From positions 351,453 to 415,452 of the forward strand of contig NEED01000049.1 of assembly GCA_002110465.1 (NCBI GenBank): DNA of 64,000 nucleotides, in the 5' to 3' direction. The notes under the pieces are model-generated. The model was not told where the DNA came from, searched no databases, and was given only the letters and a program-made list of their open reading frames with translations. The number at the start of each line of letters is the position of its first letter. Position 1 is the stretch's first letter. A program made the position numbers and the translations under genes. Of the stretch, positions 7,121 to 15,951 are shown one piece after another. The DNA comes from an unicellular cyanobacterium SU2. GTDB lineage: Bacteria > Cyanobacteriota > Cyanobacteriia > Cyanobacteriales > Microcystaceae.

Positions 7121-9605
7121 AAATTGCCCCTGTTAAATCTGCATTACTTAAATTAGCCCCTGTTAAATCAGTTTGTGTCAAATTAGCATTTCGTAAATTT
7201 GCTCCCATTAATTTAGCTTTAATTAAACTTGCTCCAGTTAGATCAGTTTCCTGTAAGTTAGCGGCTATTAATTTAGCCCGATTGAGTTTGCTATATTTTA
7301 GTTTAGCACCCGATAAATTCGCTTTAATCAGATTAATATCGTTTAAATTTAGACCCTCTAGCTGAGCATTTTCTAATTGTGCTTGTTCAAAATTTCTTCC
7401 TCCTAAACTATACCTCTCTAACAATTCTCCTACATCGGTTCCTACAATTTCTCGTTGTTGGGGATAACGAAAAGTAATAGAGAAACTATCACCACTTTTA
7501 AGGATATTTTGTAACTCTTGATATAGGGGATAATTACCTATGCCACTAATGTTAACCCAACCCCGCGATCGCGTCAATGCAATAAATAATTGATTCCGTA
7601 AACATAGATTACTTTCATCTTTCCCAATCTGATCTAATCCTACTAAATAAACTTGATCGGCTTCTTGACCTTTGGCATGATAAATTCGAGAAATTGTTAC
7701 CGCCCCCTCACACCAAAACTGATTAGAATTTGGTTGATTATCTTCTATCAAAATATTACAATCTTTTGTCCCTGGAATAAAAATATCTATGCCCTGTCTG
7801 ATTAAAAAATTAGCAATATATTTTTGTAAGTCTTTTGCCTCAGAAAAATTTCCTAAAACAATGACTAATATTTCTCTACTAGGACGTAACCCATCCCGTC
7901 TTAAGTTATGTTTAATTCTCCGAAATAAATCACTCATTTCTCCCTGTCTTGAGGGATAAATCTGAAACTGAATTAAGGAACCTTTCCATAAAGATGGTAG
8001 AGGGTTAGGAGAATTTTCGCGGCGACGTTTTATGGTAATCTCACTCCCTTCTAGTAAGTTTCCTTCAACTTCATAACCTAATGCTTTCCATTCTTCTTTG
8101 TACCTCATTCCGGTTAACATTTTCCCAGGACGTAACCATCCCATTCCTATGGCATGGGCAGCAATAATAATAGGGTGAGGGGTACGATAACAACGGGACA
8201 TAATTTCTGTTTTATTAATCCCATTGGAATGTTTTCCTGTTACTAAATTTCCTAAGGATTCTCCAAAAATTTCCCTAGCATTAGGTATTTTTAGACTCTC
8301 TAAACTTTGGGCTTCATCATAAGTCCAAATCAGCCGTTTTTGTTTAGGGAATAAAGAATTAACTGGACGCAACGCTTGATAAGCTAACCAATAAAAGGGT
8401 TGTTTTCCTTGATAGTGCCAATGATTAACCAATAAGTCTTGTCCTTCATCAATTAAGATGGCATCAAAAATTTGAGGAATCGCTGTTTTTTCTAAAAGGT
8501 TAACACAAACTTCTCCTAAAGCTTCATTAGGTTTTTGTTGAGTAGTTTGATTCACACTTAAGGGAACAATTCCTGAGAATTGGGAGACAAAACGATAGAA
8601 CCCTAATTTTTCCCTCGAACCCCAAGCATGAAAAACCCGTAAGTTACGATTATTGGAATCATAGCTTTTTTGATGATTACTAAAATATTTAATCCATCGA
8701 TCAATTTGGTTTGTAATTTCCTCATATAGACTACGGGAGAAAAAGACAAAAGCAATTTTCCATTGAGGATATTTGAGGTGCATGATCGCTGCTTTTTGAC
8801 ACAGTAAAACAGTTTTACCTGATCCTGCTATTCCTCGAATTCGTTGGCATCCTGGGGGGATTTGTTTGGCTATTTTTTCCTGTTGTAAATCAAAATAACT
8901 TAGCCGCGATCGCAAAGCTTGTAGAATCTTTCCGCGACTTTGACTATGGCTTAATACTGGGTGAATGGGTTGATTAAAAACGGGTGTTCCTGATAGAATA
9001 CACTTAAGTAATTGCCATTCTTGATGGGTTAATTCTCTCCCTTTCGTTACGGGAGTTGTTCCTTGAATCAGTTGACTAATTAACTCCGATGATACGAGAT
9101 AATTTTTGAAGAGAATCGGAGGATTACTGGGAAGTTGATCAAACCCTTTTTCTTGCCATTGTTGTTGAGTAATAAAAGGTAACGCAACCATAACTCTACC
9201 CATCACTTGATTGGCTAAAATAGGTTCTCTTTGGGTATAGTCCAACAAGGCAAATAGCTGATTTTCTGCTTGTTGATAGGGATTACCAAAGGGAGTATAA
9301 AAGTTTTTGTATTGCCAGCGATGCCCTTGAATAGCAACAATTTGATGAATGGTAATCGACTTAACTTCAATAATAATTAAACCCAGTTGGCGATCGGCGA
9401 TTAAAATATCCGGTTCTTTGCGAAATTTGCCCGTTTGAGAAAAGATAGGATAACGCCAATAACCAAGACATTCTCTGTAATGAAAGACCTTTTGTGTCGC
9501 TTCCCAAACCAATTTTTCCCCTGCTTCTCCACTGCGATGAAGGGGTTCAGTGGTAATAAAATTAGAGGATGTTAGATCTCGAATCACAGCTATAGCACTG
9601 CGCAT
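7110..9605 (-). CDS. NERD nuclease / superfamily 1 helicase / pentapeptide-repeat fusion
   Basis: An 831-residue protein with three parts. Residues 22-125 are a NERD nuclease-related domain with the PD-(D/E)xK-like signature EPDILIADRQLGLIIIEVKS. Residues 225-700 are a UvrD/REP-like helicase: Walker A GIAGSGKT at 258-265, Walker B ILIDEGQDL at 383-391, motif IV-like SRCYRTPHPI near 470, motif V HAKGQEADQVYLVGLD near 643, and motif VI LFIALTRSRGWV near 673. Residues 735-830 are pentapeptide repeats of the A(D/N)Lxx type (TGANLSNADLTGA). The combination suggests DNA repair or defence against foreign DNA, but the role is unproven. The start is the first ATG of a long frame. Confidence 0.88.
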   Translation of the reverse strand: MRSAIAVIRDLTSSNFITTEPLHRSGEAGEKLVWEATQKVFHYRECLGYWRYPIFSQTGKFRKEPDILIADRQLGLIIIEVKSITIHQIVAIQGHRWQYKNFYTPFGNPYQQAENQLFALLDYTQREPILANQVMGRVMVALPFITQQQWQEKGFDQLPSNPPILFKNYLVSSELISQLIQGTTPVTKGRELTHQEWQLLKCILSGTPVFNQPIHPVLSHSQSRGKILQALRSRLSYFDLQQEKIAKQIPPGCQRIRGIAGSGKTVLLCQKAAIMHLKYPQWKIAFVFFSRSLYEEITNQIDRWIKYFSNHQKSYDSNNRNLRVFHAWGSREKLGFYRFVSQFSGIVPLSVNQTTQQKPNEALGEVCVNLLEKTAIPQIFDAILIDEGQDLLVNHWHYQGKQPFYWLAYQALRPVNSLFPKQKRLIWTYDEAQSLESLKIPNAREIFGESLGNLVTGKHSNGINKTEIMSRCYRTPHPIIIAAHAIGMGWLRPGKMLTGMRYKEEWKALGYEVEGNLLEGSEITIKRRRENSPNPLPSLWKGSLIQFQIYPSRQGEMSDLFRRIKHNLRRDGLRPSREILVIVLGNFSEAKDLQKYIANFLIRQGIDIFIPGTKDCNILIEDNQPNSNQFWCEGAVTISRIYHAKGQEADQVYLVGLDQIGKDESNLCLRNQLFIALTRSRGWVNISGIGNYPLYQELQNILKSGDSFSITFRYPQQREIVGTDVGELLERYSLGGRNFEQAQLENAQLEGLNLNDINLIKANLSGAKLKYSKLNRAKLIAANLQETDLTGASLIKAKLMGANLRNANLTQTDLTGANLSNADLTGAIFNS

Positions 9606-9928
9606 TAAGGATTAGAATAACTTAAATCCCCCAAACTTACTCACAACAAGGTTGTGCATTCTAAATTCTGCATTCTGGGATAGAGTCTGTCAGAAAAAAT
9701 AGAGTTTTTAGTAAGGGCTTTAGCCTTATTAATTAGGCCTGTTTTGAGAAGAAATGACCGTAGTTTTAGGGCGAGTCAGGGGATCAAAAGAGTTAGCCTT
9801 TGATCATACCAAGAAAAGAGGTTAGAAGATCCATTATTAAAGGATGTCAAAAGTTTGTCTTCCCAGATGTCCCCGACAGTCCTACACTTGACTAGAAGAG
9901 GTGTAACAGGCAATCGCGAGGTTTTGTT
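9606..9928. other. Intergenic region upstream of glgC
   Basis: A 323-base divergent gap between the helicase and glgC starts. It holds a degenerate copy of the dispersed repeat (TAGTAAGGGCTTTAGCCTTA at 9709-9728) with a small GGCT-TT-AGCC hairpin. It must also contain the promoters of both flanking genes, but I could not fix any -10/-35 pair with confidence. No coding frame is supported. Confidence 0.6.
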
Positions 9929-11218
9929 GTGAAAAAAGTTTTAGCAATCATACTTGGTGGCGGTGCAGGTACGCGACTGTATCCCCTAACGAAGTTACGC
10001 GCTAAACCTGCTGTTCCCCTAGCAGGTAAGTATCGTTTGATTGATATTCCGGTGAGCAATTGTATCAACTCGGAAATACTCCAGATCTATGTGTTAACCC
10101 AATTTAACTCCGCTTCTCTTAACCGTCATATCGCCCGTAGTTATAGTTTTTCGGGATTTAGTGATGGATTTGTGGAAGTGTTAGCTGCACAACAAACCCC
10201 AGAAAATCCCAAATGGTTCCAAGGAACTGCTGATGCAGTGCGCCAGTATCTTTGGGCATTTGAAGAATGGGGAGTCGATGAGTATTTGATTCTGTCTGGG
10301 GATCATCTCTATCGGATGGACTACAGTGATTTTATTAAACGGCATCGGGAAACTAACGCTGATATTACTCTGTCGGTGGTTCCTATTGATGAGAAGCGAG
10401 CTTCTAGCTTTGGCTTAATGAAAATTAATGATCAAGGCCGAGTGGTTGACTTTAGCGAGAAACCGAAAGGGGAAGAACTCAAGCAGATGCAAGTTGATAC
10501 TAGTATTTTAGGCTTGAGTCCCGAAAGAGCGAAAGAAAGCCCTTATATTGCCTCGATGGGAATTTATGTTTTCAAAAGGGAGGTATTAGCTAAACTATTA
10601 GAAGATAATCCTGAGCAAACAGATTTCGGCAAGGAAATTATTCCTTTCTCCGCCAAAGACTATAACCTACAGGCTTATTTATTCAAGGGATACTGGGAAG
10701 ATATTGGAACCATTGAAGCCTTTTATGAGGCTAATTTGGCTCTTAATCGTCAGCCCACCCCGTCGTTTAGCTTTTACCATGAAAAATCTCCGATCTATAC
10801 CCGCGCCCGTTATTTACCTCCAACAAAGGTACTTAACTCGAACATCACTGAATCAATGATTAGTGAAGGGTGTATTATCAAAGAGTGTCGCATTCATAAT
10901 TCCATCTTAGGCATTCGTACCAGAATCGAAGCTAACTGTACGGTGGAAGACACGATGTTGATGGGATCAGATTTTTATGAATCCCTGGAGATCAGACAGG
11001 CTAAAAAGCAGCAGGGTAAGATTCCCGTAGGTATTGGGGAAGGCAGCACCATTCGACGGGCGATCGTCGATAAAAATGCAAGGATTGGCCGTAATGTCAC
11101 CATTGTTAATAAAGAAAACATCGAAGAATCTAACCGCGAAGACGAAGGTTTCTATATTCGTAATGGGATTGTGGTTGTTCTCAAAAATGCTGTAATTGCT
11201 GATGGAACAATCATTTAA
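9929..11218 (+). CDS. glgC: Glucose-1-phosphate adenylyltransferase (ADP-glucose pyrophosphorylase)
   Basis: GlgC makes ADP-glucose from ATP and glucose 1-phosphate, the committed step of glycogen synthesis. The 429-residue length is typical for cyanobacteria. The N-terminus has [19 protein letters not shown] (nucleotide binding, allosteric Arg), followed by [14 protein letters not shown], the catalytic [10 protein letters not shown] loop, FSEKPKG (glucose-1-phosphate site) and [17 protein letters not shown]. The C-terminal left-handed beta helix ends with [19 protein letters not shown], as in the 3-phosphoglycerate-activated plant and cyanobacterial enzymes. The start codon is GTG at 9929. 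The gene is followed by a strong hairpin terminator and appears monocistronic. Confidence 0.97.
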   Translation: MKKVLAIILGGGAGTRLYPLTKLRAKPAVPLAGKYRLIDIPVSNCINSEILQIYVLTQFNSASLNRHIARSYSFSGFSDGFVEVLAAQQTPENPKWFQGTADAVRQYLWAFEEWGVDEYLILSGDHLYRMDYSDFIKRHRETNADITLSVVPIDEKRASSFGLMKINDQGRVVDFSEKPKGEELKQMQVDTSILGLSPERAKESPYIASMGIYVFKREVLAKLLEDNPEQTDFGKEIIPFSAKDYNLQAYLFKGYWEDIGTIEAFYEANLALNRQPTPSFSFYHEKSPIYTRARYLPPTKVLNSNITESMISEGCIIKECRIHNSILGIRTRIEANCTVEDTMLMGSDFYESLEIRQAKKQQGKIPVGIGEGSTIRRAIVDKNARIGRNVTIVNKENIEESNREDEGFYIRNGIVVVLKNAVIADGTII

Positions 11219-11289
11219 TGGTTAATAGTTAATAGTTGATTTTTTTAGGTTAATTATTGACTGACAATTAACGTTAAACATAATTAAAA

Positions 11290-11318
11290 GGCCAGGAATT
11301 CCTGGCCCTTTATTTTTG
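11290..11318 (+). terminator. Rho-independent terminator of glgC
   Basis: An 18-base perfect palindrome GGCCAGGAATTCCTGGCC at 11290-11307 is followed by a T-rich tract (CTTTATTTTTG). It lies about 70 bases after the glgC stop codon, a classic intrinsic terminator in the + direction. Confidence 0.9.
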
Positions 11319-11519
11319 AATTGGTTAAAAGTTTTTTGGGGTTACTAATTCAAGAGAAAATATCAATTTTTGGTAGTGATAAATATGTAGTGATAGCAAA
11401 AATTAATTGATGTAAAAATACTTATTTTTTTACTTATTTACGATTTTTACTAATTGATTATATGATAAATTAAGCTAGGAATTTGGTGATCCCCAGTGGC
11501 TATCAACAAAACAACGAAT

Positions 11520-11539
11520 GGGGAACCGACCAGTTCCCC
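11520..11539 (-). terminator. Possible terminator of the SLH protein gene
   Basis: A seven-base stem GGGGAAC / GTTCCCC with a six-base loop lies about 60 bases past the 3' end of the SLH gene. On the minus strand it is followed by a moderately T-rich stretch (GTTGTTTTGTTG). The T tract is not continuous, so termination efficiency is uncertain. Confidence 0.5.
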
Positions 11540-11599
11540 ACGATCAAATTTCATCAAGACAAACCAGCAATAGTCTTTGTCCGATGAGAGCAAAAAGCC

Positions 11600-12859
11600 T
11601 TATTGATCAGTGATGCTATTAGCTTGCTGTGATTCTGACTCGACACATTCAAGGACACGAACCAGAACTGCCGCCGTATAATCACGGGTGGCTTTGCGAT
11701 CAGGAGCAAACTCTGTTCCTTCTTCGTTAAGGGGAGTAGCAATACCACAGTAACCTGACATTTGGTTAATGGAACTTTCAGCCCAATTACCAGAGATATC
11801 AGAAAACTGAACCGGTTCTTGGTTTTGCTGAATTTCTGGGGATAAGTTAAGTTGGTTTTTCAGGTGAATGGTTAAACGACGCATGGTGTCAATTAACTCA
11901 GCGCGAGTGATGGACTCGGTGGGTTGAAGGGTATTGTTAGGGTTCCCGATATTGAGAAAGTTCCATTGAGCCCATTTGATTTTTTTTGCACTCCAGCGAT
12001 CGCCTGACACATCTTTAAAAGGAATAATATCCCGTTGGGGTTGTGCGTTTAAATCAACTTTATAGACTTTATCAAGAGCATCAACAGCCATAACAATTAG
12101 TTGTTCACGGGTAATAGCCTCTTGGGGACGAAATGTATTATCTTCAAATCCAGCCACAATTCCCATAGCTACGGCTTGTTCAACTTCGGGCTGATAGATA
12201 TTATCGCTAATGTCCATAAAGAAGGCTTCTGAACGAGTATCAGCTACTGGAGTGGCTGTTGCGTCACCGTTACTGGCAATCTCAGTTTCTTCTACTTCTC
12301 CAGCGATCGCTGCGCGAGATCCACTTAAATAGAAGTGTCCTAATACCTTCCCTTGATAAGCGCGTTTGGAAAATTCCCACCCAGGGTTAAGAATCACTTT
12401 CATAAACCCAGACGCTAATCCTTTGGTGCTACCGAGAACAATTTCTTGGTAATTTCCTGATCGGGGAGTTCCTACTAATACTAATTCTCCATCACGAGGA
12501 ACTAAACGCAACAGATAATCTAATCCTAAATCGTTTCCATCTACCCGAATCGAGTAGCCATTACTATCAGTAGCACGGCGACAAATTCCCGTAAAATCAT
12601 AGTTGAGCAATAAAGGATCAACTAAGACAGGATTAGAGCCACTTTCAGTCCAACAGTCCCGTTTATCGGGGATTTGTTCAATAATGAGCAGATCGTATTT
12701 TCCTTCTCCGTAAGGTCTGGCGATCGCAATTACGTTATCTTGTTGAATTGCTTGTTCATCGAAGGTGGAAGCTTTGACGGGAGTATTATTAAAAGGAATT
12801 AGAGTGGTAAAGGCAATAGTTGCTAGGCTGGCGAGTCTTAAGGATAAGTTCAATTTCAT
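11600..12859 (-). CDS. Exported DUF3747 protein with S-layer homology (SLH) domains
   Basis: A 419-residue protein with an N-terminal signal peptide (hydrophobic LRLASLATIAFTTLIPF, likely cleavage after VKA near residue 30). A DUF3747-type region of about 30-190 follows, with three conserved cysteines including DCWTESGSNP and GICRR. SLH motifs then follow: VEQAVAMGIVAGFEDNTFRP near 225-250, a second near 285-320 (KWAQWNFLNIGNPNNTLQP) and a weaker third near 350-400. SLH domains bind pyruvylated wall polymers or peptidoglycan, tethering the protein outside the inner membrane. csaB, the pyruvyl transferase usually paired with SLH anchoring, is at 58.6 kb. Its promoter region is the 347-base divergent gap to the next gene. 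Confidence 0.88.
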   Translation of the reverse strand: MKLNLSLRLASLATIAFTTLIPFNNTPVKASTFDEQAIQQDNVIAIARPYGEGKYDLLIIEQIPDKRDCWTESGSNPVLVDPLLLNYDFTGICRRATDSNGYSIRVDGNDLGLDYLLRLVPRDGELVLVGTPRSGNYQEIVLGSTKGLASGFMKVILNPGWEFSKRAYQGKVLGHFYLSGSRAAIAGEVEETEIASNGDATATPVADTRSEAFFMDISDNIYQPEVEQAVAMGIVAGFEDNTFRPQEAITREQLIVMAVDALDKVYKVDLNAQPQRDIIPFKDVSGDRWSAKKIKWAQWNFLNIGNPNNTLQPTESITRAELIDTMRRLTIHLKNQLNLSPEIQQNQEPVQFSDISGNWAESSINQMSGYCGIATPLNEEGTEFAPDRKATRDYTAAVLVRVLECVESESQQANSITDQ

Positions 12860-13206
12860 GGCTTTTCTATAAACAAAAGTCTTGTTACTGTGATTATTTG
12901 AATAATTAGGTCAGGTGATCCCACTCATCGTAATTGTTTGACCCTATAGATGAGTATGGAGTTCCGTTATCTTTGACCCTCTTACTATTAACCCTTTAAG
13001 GTTAACGAATCTAAAATCTATTTATTAGAAGTACCATAAACTTAACATAACTAGAGATTATAGGAGTGACGCTTAAAAAACTGACTCTATCAACTCCTCG
13101 TTTTCTTTTTAATTGCCTTTCTGACTTAAGAAAATTTTTAGGTCAGGATTTCTACTGACATTTCAGTTAAACTATTGGTAACAGAACAAGCGATCGCCTA
13201 ACCTCT
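12860..13206. other. Divergent intergenic region between SLH and DUF255 genes
   Basis: A 347-base AT-rich gap between two divergent genes. It presumably holds both promoters. Apart from a HIP1-like GCGATCGC just before the downstream start I see no repeat, hairpin or small frame that can be supported. Confidence 0.5.
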
Positions 13207-15270
13207 ATGTCTAACCGTCTGGCTGCGGCTCAAAGTCTTTACCTACGCAAACACGCTGATAATCCCATCGATTGGTGGTATTGGTGCGATGAAGCCCTTT
13301 CAACGGCAAAAAATGAAAATAAACCTATTTTTCTGTCTATTGGCTATTCTAGCTGTCACTGGTGTACGGTGATGGAAGGAGAAGCTTTTTCCGATCAGGC
13401 GATCGCAGATTACCTTAACGCTAATTTTCTTCCTATCAAAGTAGACCGAGAAGAACGCCCTGACTTAGATAGCATTTATATGCAGGCGGTTCAAATGATG
13501 GGGTTACAAGGGGGTTGGCCGCTTAACATTTTCTTGACCCCTGGGGATCTGGTTCCTTTCTATGGAGGAACCTATTTTCCGGTTGAACCTCGTTATGGCC
13601 GCCCAGGTTTTTTGCAAGTTTTACAGTCAATTCGCCGTTTTTACGATACAGAAACCGAAAAACTCAATAGTTTTAAACAAGAAATTTTAGGAACGTTAGA
13701 AAGGTCAGCGATTCTTCCCCCAACAGATACCCAATTACTTAACAATGAGCTTTTTTATCAGGGAATTACCACCAATACCGAAATTATTAAGGTAAGTTTC
13801 CAAAGTATTAATCGTCCTTGTTTTCCGATGATTCCTTATGCGAATGTTGCCTTACAAGGGAGTCGGTTTGCTTGGGAAACCAATGAAGATGGTAAAGCAT
13901 TAGCTTATCAACGGGGGGAAGATTTAGCCCTAGGGGGAATTTACGATCATGTAGGAGGCGGTTTCCATCGCTATACCGTAGATTCTACCTGGACAGTCCC
14001 CCATTTTGAAAAGATGCTCTATGATAATGGGCAAATTGTCGAATATTTAGCGAATCTTTGGAGTCAAGGACACACCGAACCCGCTTTTAAACGAGCGATC
14101 GCCCATACAGTTGAATGGTTGCAACGGGAAATGACTGCTCCCCAGGGCTATTTTTATGCCGCTCAAGATGCCGATAATTTCACCACTCCCGAAGAAAAAG
14201 AACCCGAAGAAGGGGCATTTTATGTCTGGAGTTATCAACAGTTACAAGAGAGTTTAACTTCAAAAGAATTAGACTTATTAGGGGAAGCTTTTACCATTAC
14301 TCTAGAAGGGAATTTTGAAGAAAAAAATGTTTTACAACGTCGTCAAAAAGGAGAATTTTCAGAAGGGTTAGAAAAGATATTAAATAAATTATTCATGTTA
14401 CGTTATGGCAGTCCCAAAGAAGCGTTAGCAACGTTTCCCCCTGCGAAAAATAACGAAGAAGCCAAAACTAAATCGTGGCCAGGGCGTATTCCTCCAGTCA
14501 CAGATACAAAAATGATTGTTGCTTGGAATAGTTTAATGATTTCGGGGTTAGCCAGAGCTTATGGCGTGTTTGGAGAACGTTTATATTGGGAATTAGCGGT
14601 TAAAGCCACTGAGTTTATACTTAACGAACAATGGCCAGAAAAAAGATTACATCGCATCAATTATGATGGTCAACCATCAGTGTTAGCTCAGTCAGAAGAT
14701 TACGCCTTATTTATTAAAGCATTATTAGACTTACAAACTGCCAATCCTGGCCAAACCCAATGGTTAGAAAAAGCCATCGTTGTTCAACAAGAATTTGATG
14801 AATTTTTCTGGAGTCTAGATAGGGGAGGTTATTTTAATAATGCGTCCGATAATAGTGAAGATTTATTAGTCCGTGAACGCAGTTATATTGACAATGCTAC
14901 CCCCTCAGCCAATGGTGCTGCTTTAAGTAATTTAGTCCGTTTAGCTCGACTAACAGATAATTTAGACTATCTTAACCGTGCTGAACAAGGGCTAAAGGCA
15001 TTTAGTAGTGTTTTAAGTCAATCTCCTAAAGCTTGTCCTAGTTTATTTTTAGCCCTAGACTGGTATCGTTTTGGTAATTCGGTACGAACCAAACCAGAAA
15101 TCTTGCAGCAATTAATTCCCCAATATCTTCCTACCACCGTTTATTGCATTGATCATAATCTACCTAACAATTCCATCGGGTTACTTTGTCAAGGGTTAGC
15201 TTGCTTAGAACCAGCCCAAACCCTAGAAAAATTGTTAGATCAATTACAAGAGGCTAATTCCTTATCGTAA
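13207..15270 (+). CDS. DUF255 thioredoxin-fold / six-hairpin glycosidase-like protein (YyaL/SSP411 family)
   Basis: A 687-residue cytoplasmic protein. The N-terminal 160 residues form the DUF255 thioredoxin-like domain: HADNPIDWWYW, then SIGYSSCHWCTVMEGEAF with a CxxC pair at residues 50 and 53, then VDREERPDLDSIYMQAVQ and GGWPLNIFLTP. The rest resembles an alpha/alpha barrel of the glycosidase superfamily (GGIYDHVGGGFHRYTVD, HFEKMLYDNGQ, DADNFTTPEE, ERSYIDNATPSANG). The biochemical role is unclear in bacteria; a redox or carbohydrate-related function is suggested by the fold. The length is normal for the family. tRNA-Cys follows on the other strand. Confidence 0.9.
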   Translation: MSNRLAAAQSLYLRKHADNPIDWWYWCDEALSTAKNENKPIFLSIGYSSCHWCTVMEGEAFSDQAIADYLNANFLPIKVDREERPDLDSIYMQAVQMMGLQGGWPLNIFLTPGDLVPFYGGTYFPVEPRYGRPGFLQVLQSIRRFYDTETEKLNSFKQEILGTLERSAILPPTDTQLLNNELFYQGITTNTEIIKVSFQSINRPCFPMIPYANVALQGSRFAWETNEDGKALAYQRGEDLALGGIYDHVGGGFHRYTVDSTWTVPHFEKMLYDNGQIVEYLANLWSQGHTEPAFKRAIAHTVEWLQREMTAPQGYFYAAQDADNFTTPEEKEPEEGAFYVWSYQQLQESLTSKELDLLGEAFTITLEGNFEEKNVLQRRQKGEFSEGLEKILNKLFMLRYGSPKEALATFPPAKNNEEAKTKSWPGRIPPVTDTKMIVAWNSLMISGLARAYGVFGERLYWELAVKATEFILNEQWPEKRLHRINYDGQPSVLAQSEDYALFIKALLDLQTANPGQTQWLEKAIVVQQEFDEFFWSLDRGGYFNNASDNSEDLLVRERSYIDNATPSANGAALSNLVRLARLTDNLDYLNRAEQGLKAFSSVLSQSPKACPSLFLALDWYRFGNSVRTKPEILQQLIPQYLPTTVYCIDHNLPNNSIGLLCQGLACLEPAQTLEKLLDQLQEANSLS

Positions 15271-15287
15271 ATTTTCTTAAAAGTCTA

Positions 15288-15359
<72 letters not shown>

Positions 15360-15527
15360 ATTTCTACAAACTTTATTATTATATCAAAAGATTACAGCAA
15401 TTGTGCAATTTAGAAAACTGCCATAATAAAAACTACCTTTTAACTGAAGGCGAGTATACACTAAAAGCGGAGGATCGGCGAATTTATTATTTAGTGAACT
15501 TAATCGTCGAAAGTAGATTTCAAATTT

Positions 15528-15875
15528 ATGATCAATACCACTCGCCAGACATTTTTATCGATCGCCCTCTTGATAGTCGGTTTAGGGACTGTTATTACCA
15601 CTGTCAAAACTGTTCGCGCCCAATCTGATCCCTTTACTGATTTCTTCAATAAAGATTGTGTTCCAGAAGCCCAAAAATCAGGGCTGACCAAGGAAGAGGC
15701 TCAAAAAGGATGCACCTGTACTGTTAATAGCCTAAAAAATAAATATACATCCAATGACTTTCGGAATTTATTGACTAAGTATCGTGGTGGAGATGCTAAG
15801 GCTAAACAAACCTTAACATCCTATGGTCAAACGTGCTTTGATCAAGTTCTTGAAGATATCCTCTTTGAAAATTAA
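15528..15875 (+). CDS. Small secreted cysteine-containing protein, unknown function
   Basis: A 115-residue protein with a clear signal peptide (basic start, hydrophobic FLSIALLIVGLGTVITTV, likely cleavage after VRA near residue 31). The mature part of about 84 residues is charged, with four cysteines (DCVPEA, GCTCTVNSL, QTCFDQV), which could form two disulfides. I do not recognise the family. An overlapping frame on the same strand (15401-15628) lacks these features and was discarded. The RND transporter starts 76 bases downstream, so cotranscription is possible. Confidence 0.7.
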   Translation: MINTTRQTFLSIALLIVGLGTVITTVKTVRAQSDPFTDFFNKDCVPEAQKSGLTKEEAQKGCTCTVNSLKNKYTSNDFRNLLTKYRGGDAKAKQTLTSYGQTCFDQVLEDILFEN

Positions 15876-15951
15876 GAAATAGTCAATCAGGACTGAATTC
15901 TATAGACTCCTTGGTATAACCAAAAGAGGATGATAGTCAAGTAGTAGCTCG

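Noticed and set aside
15401..15628. 75-codon + strand frame overlapping the small secreted protein gene
   Set aside because: The overlapping frame at 15528 has a signal peptide and paired cysteines, whereas this one has no coherent features.
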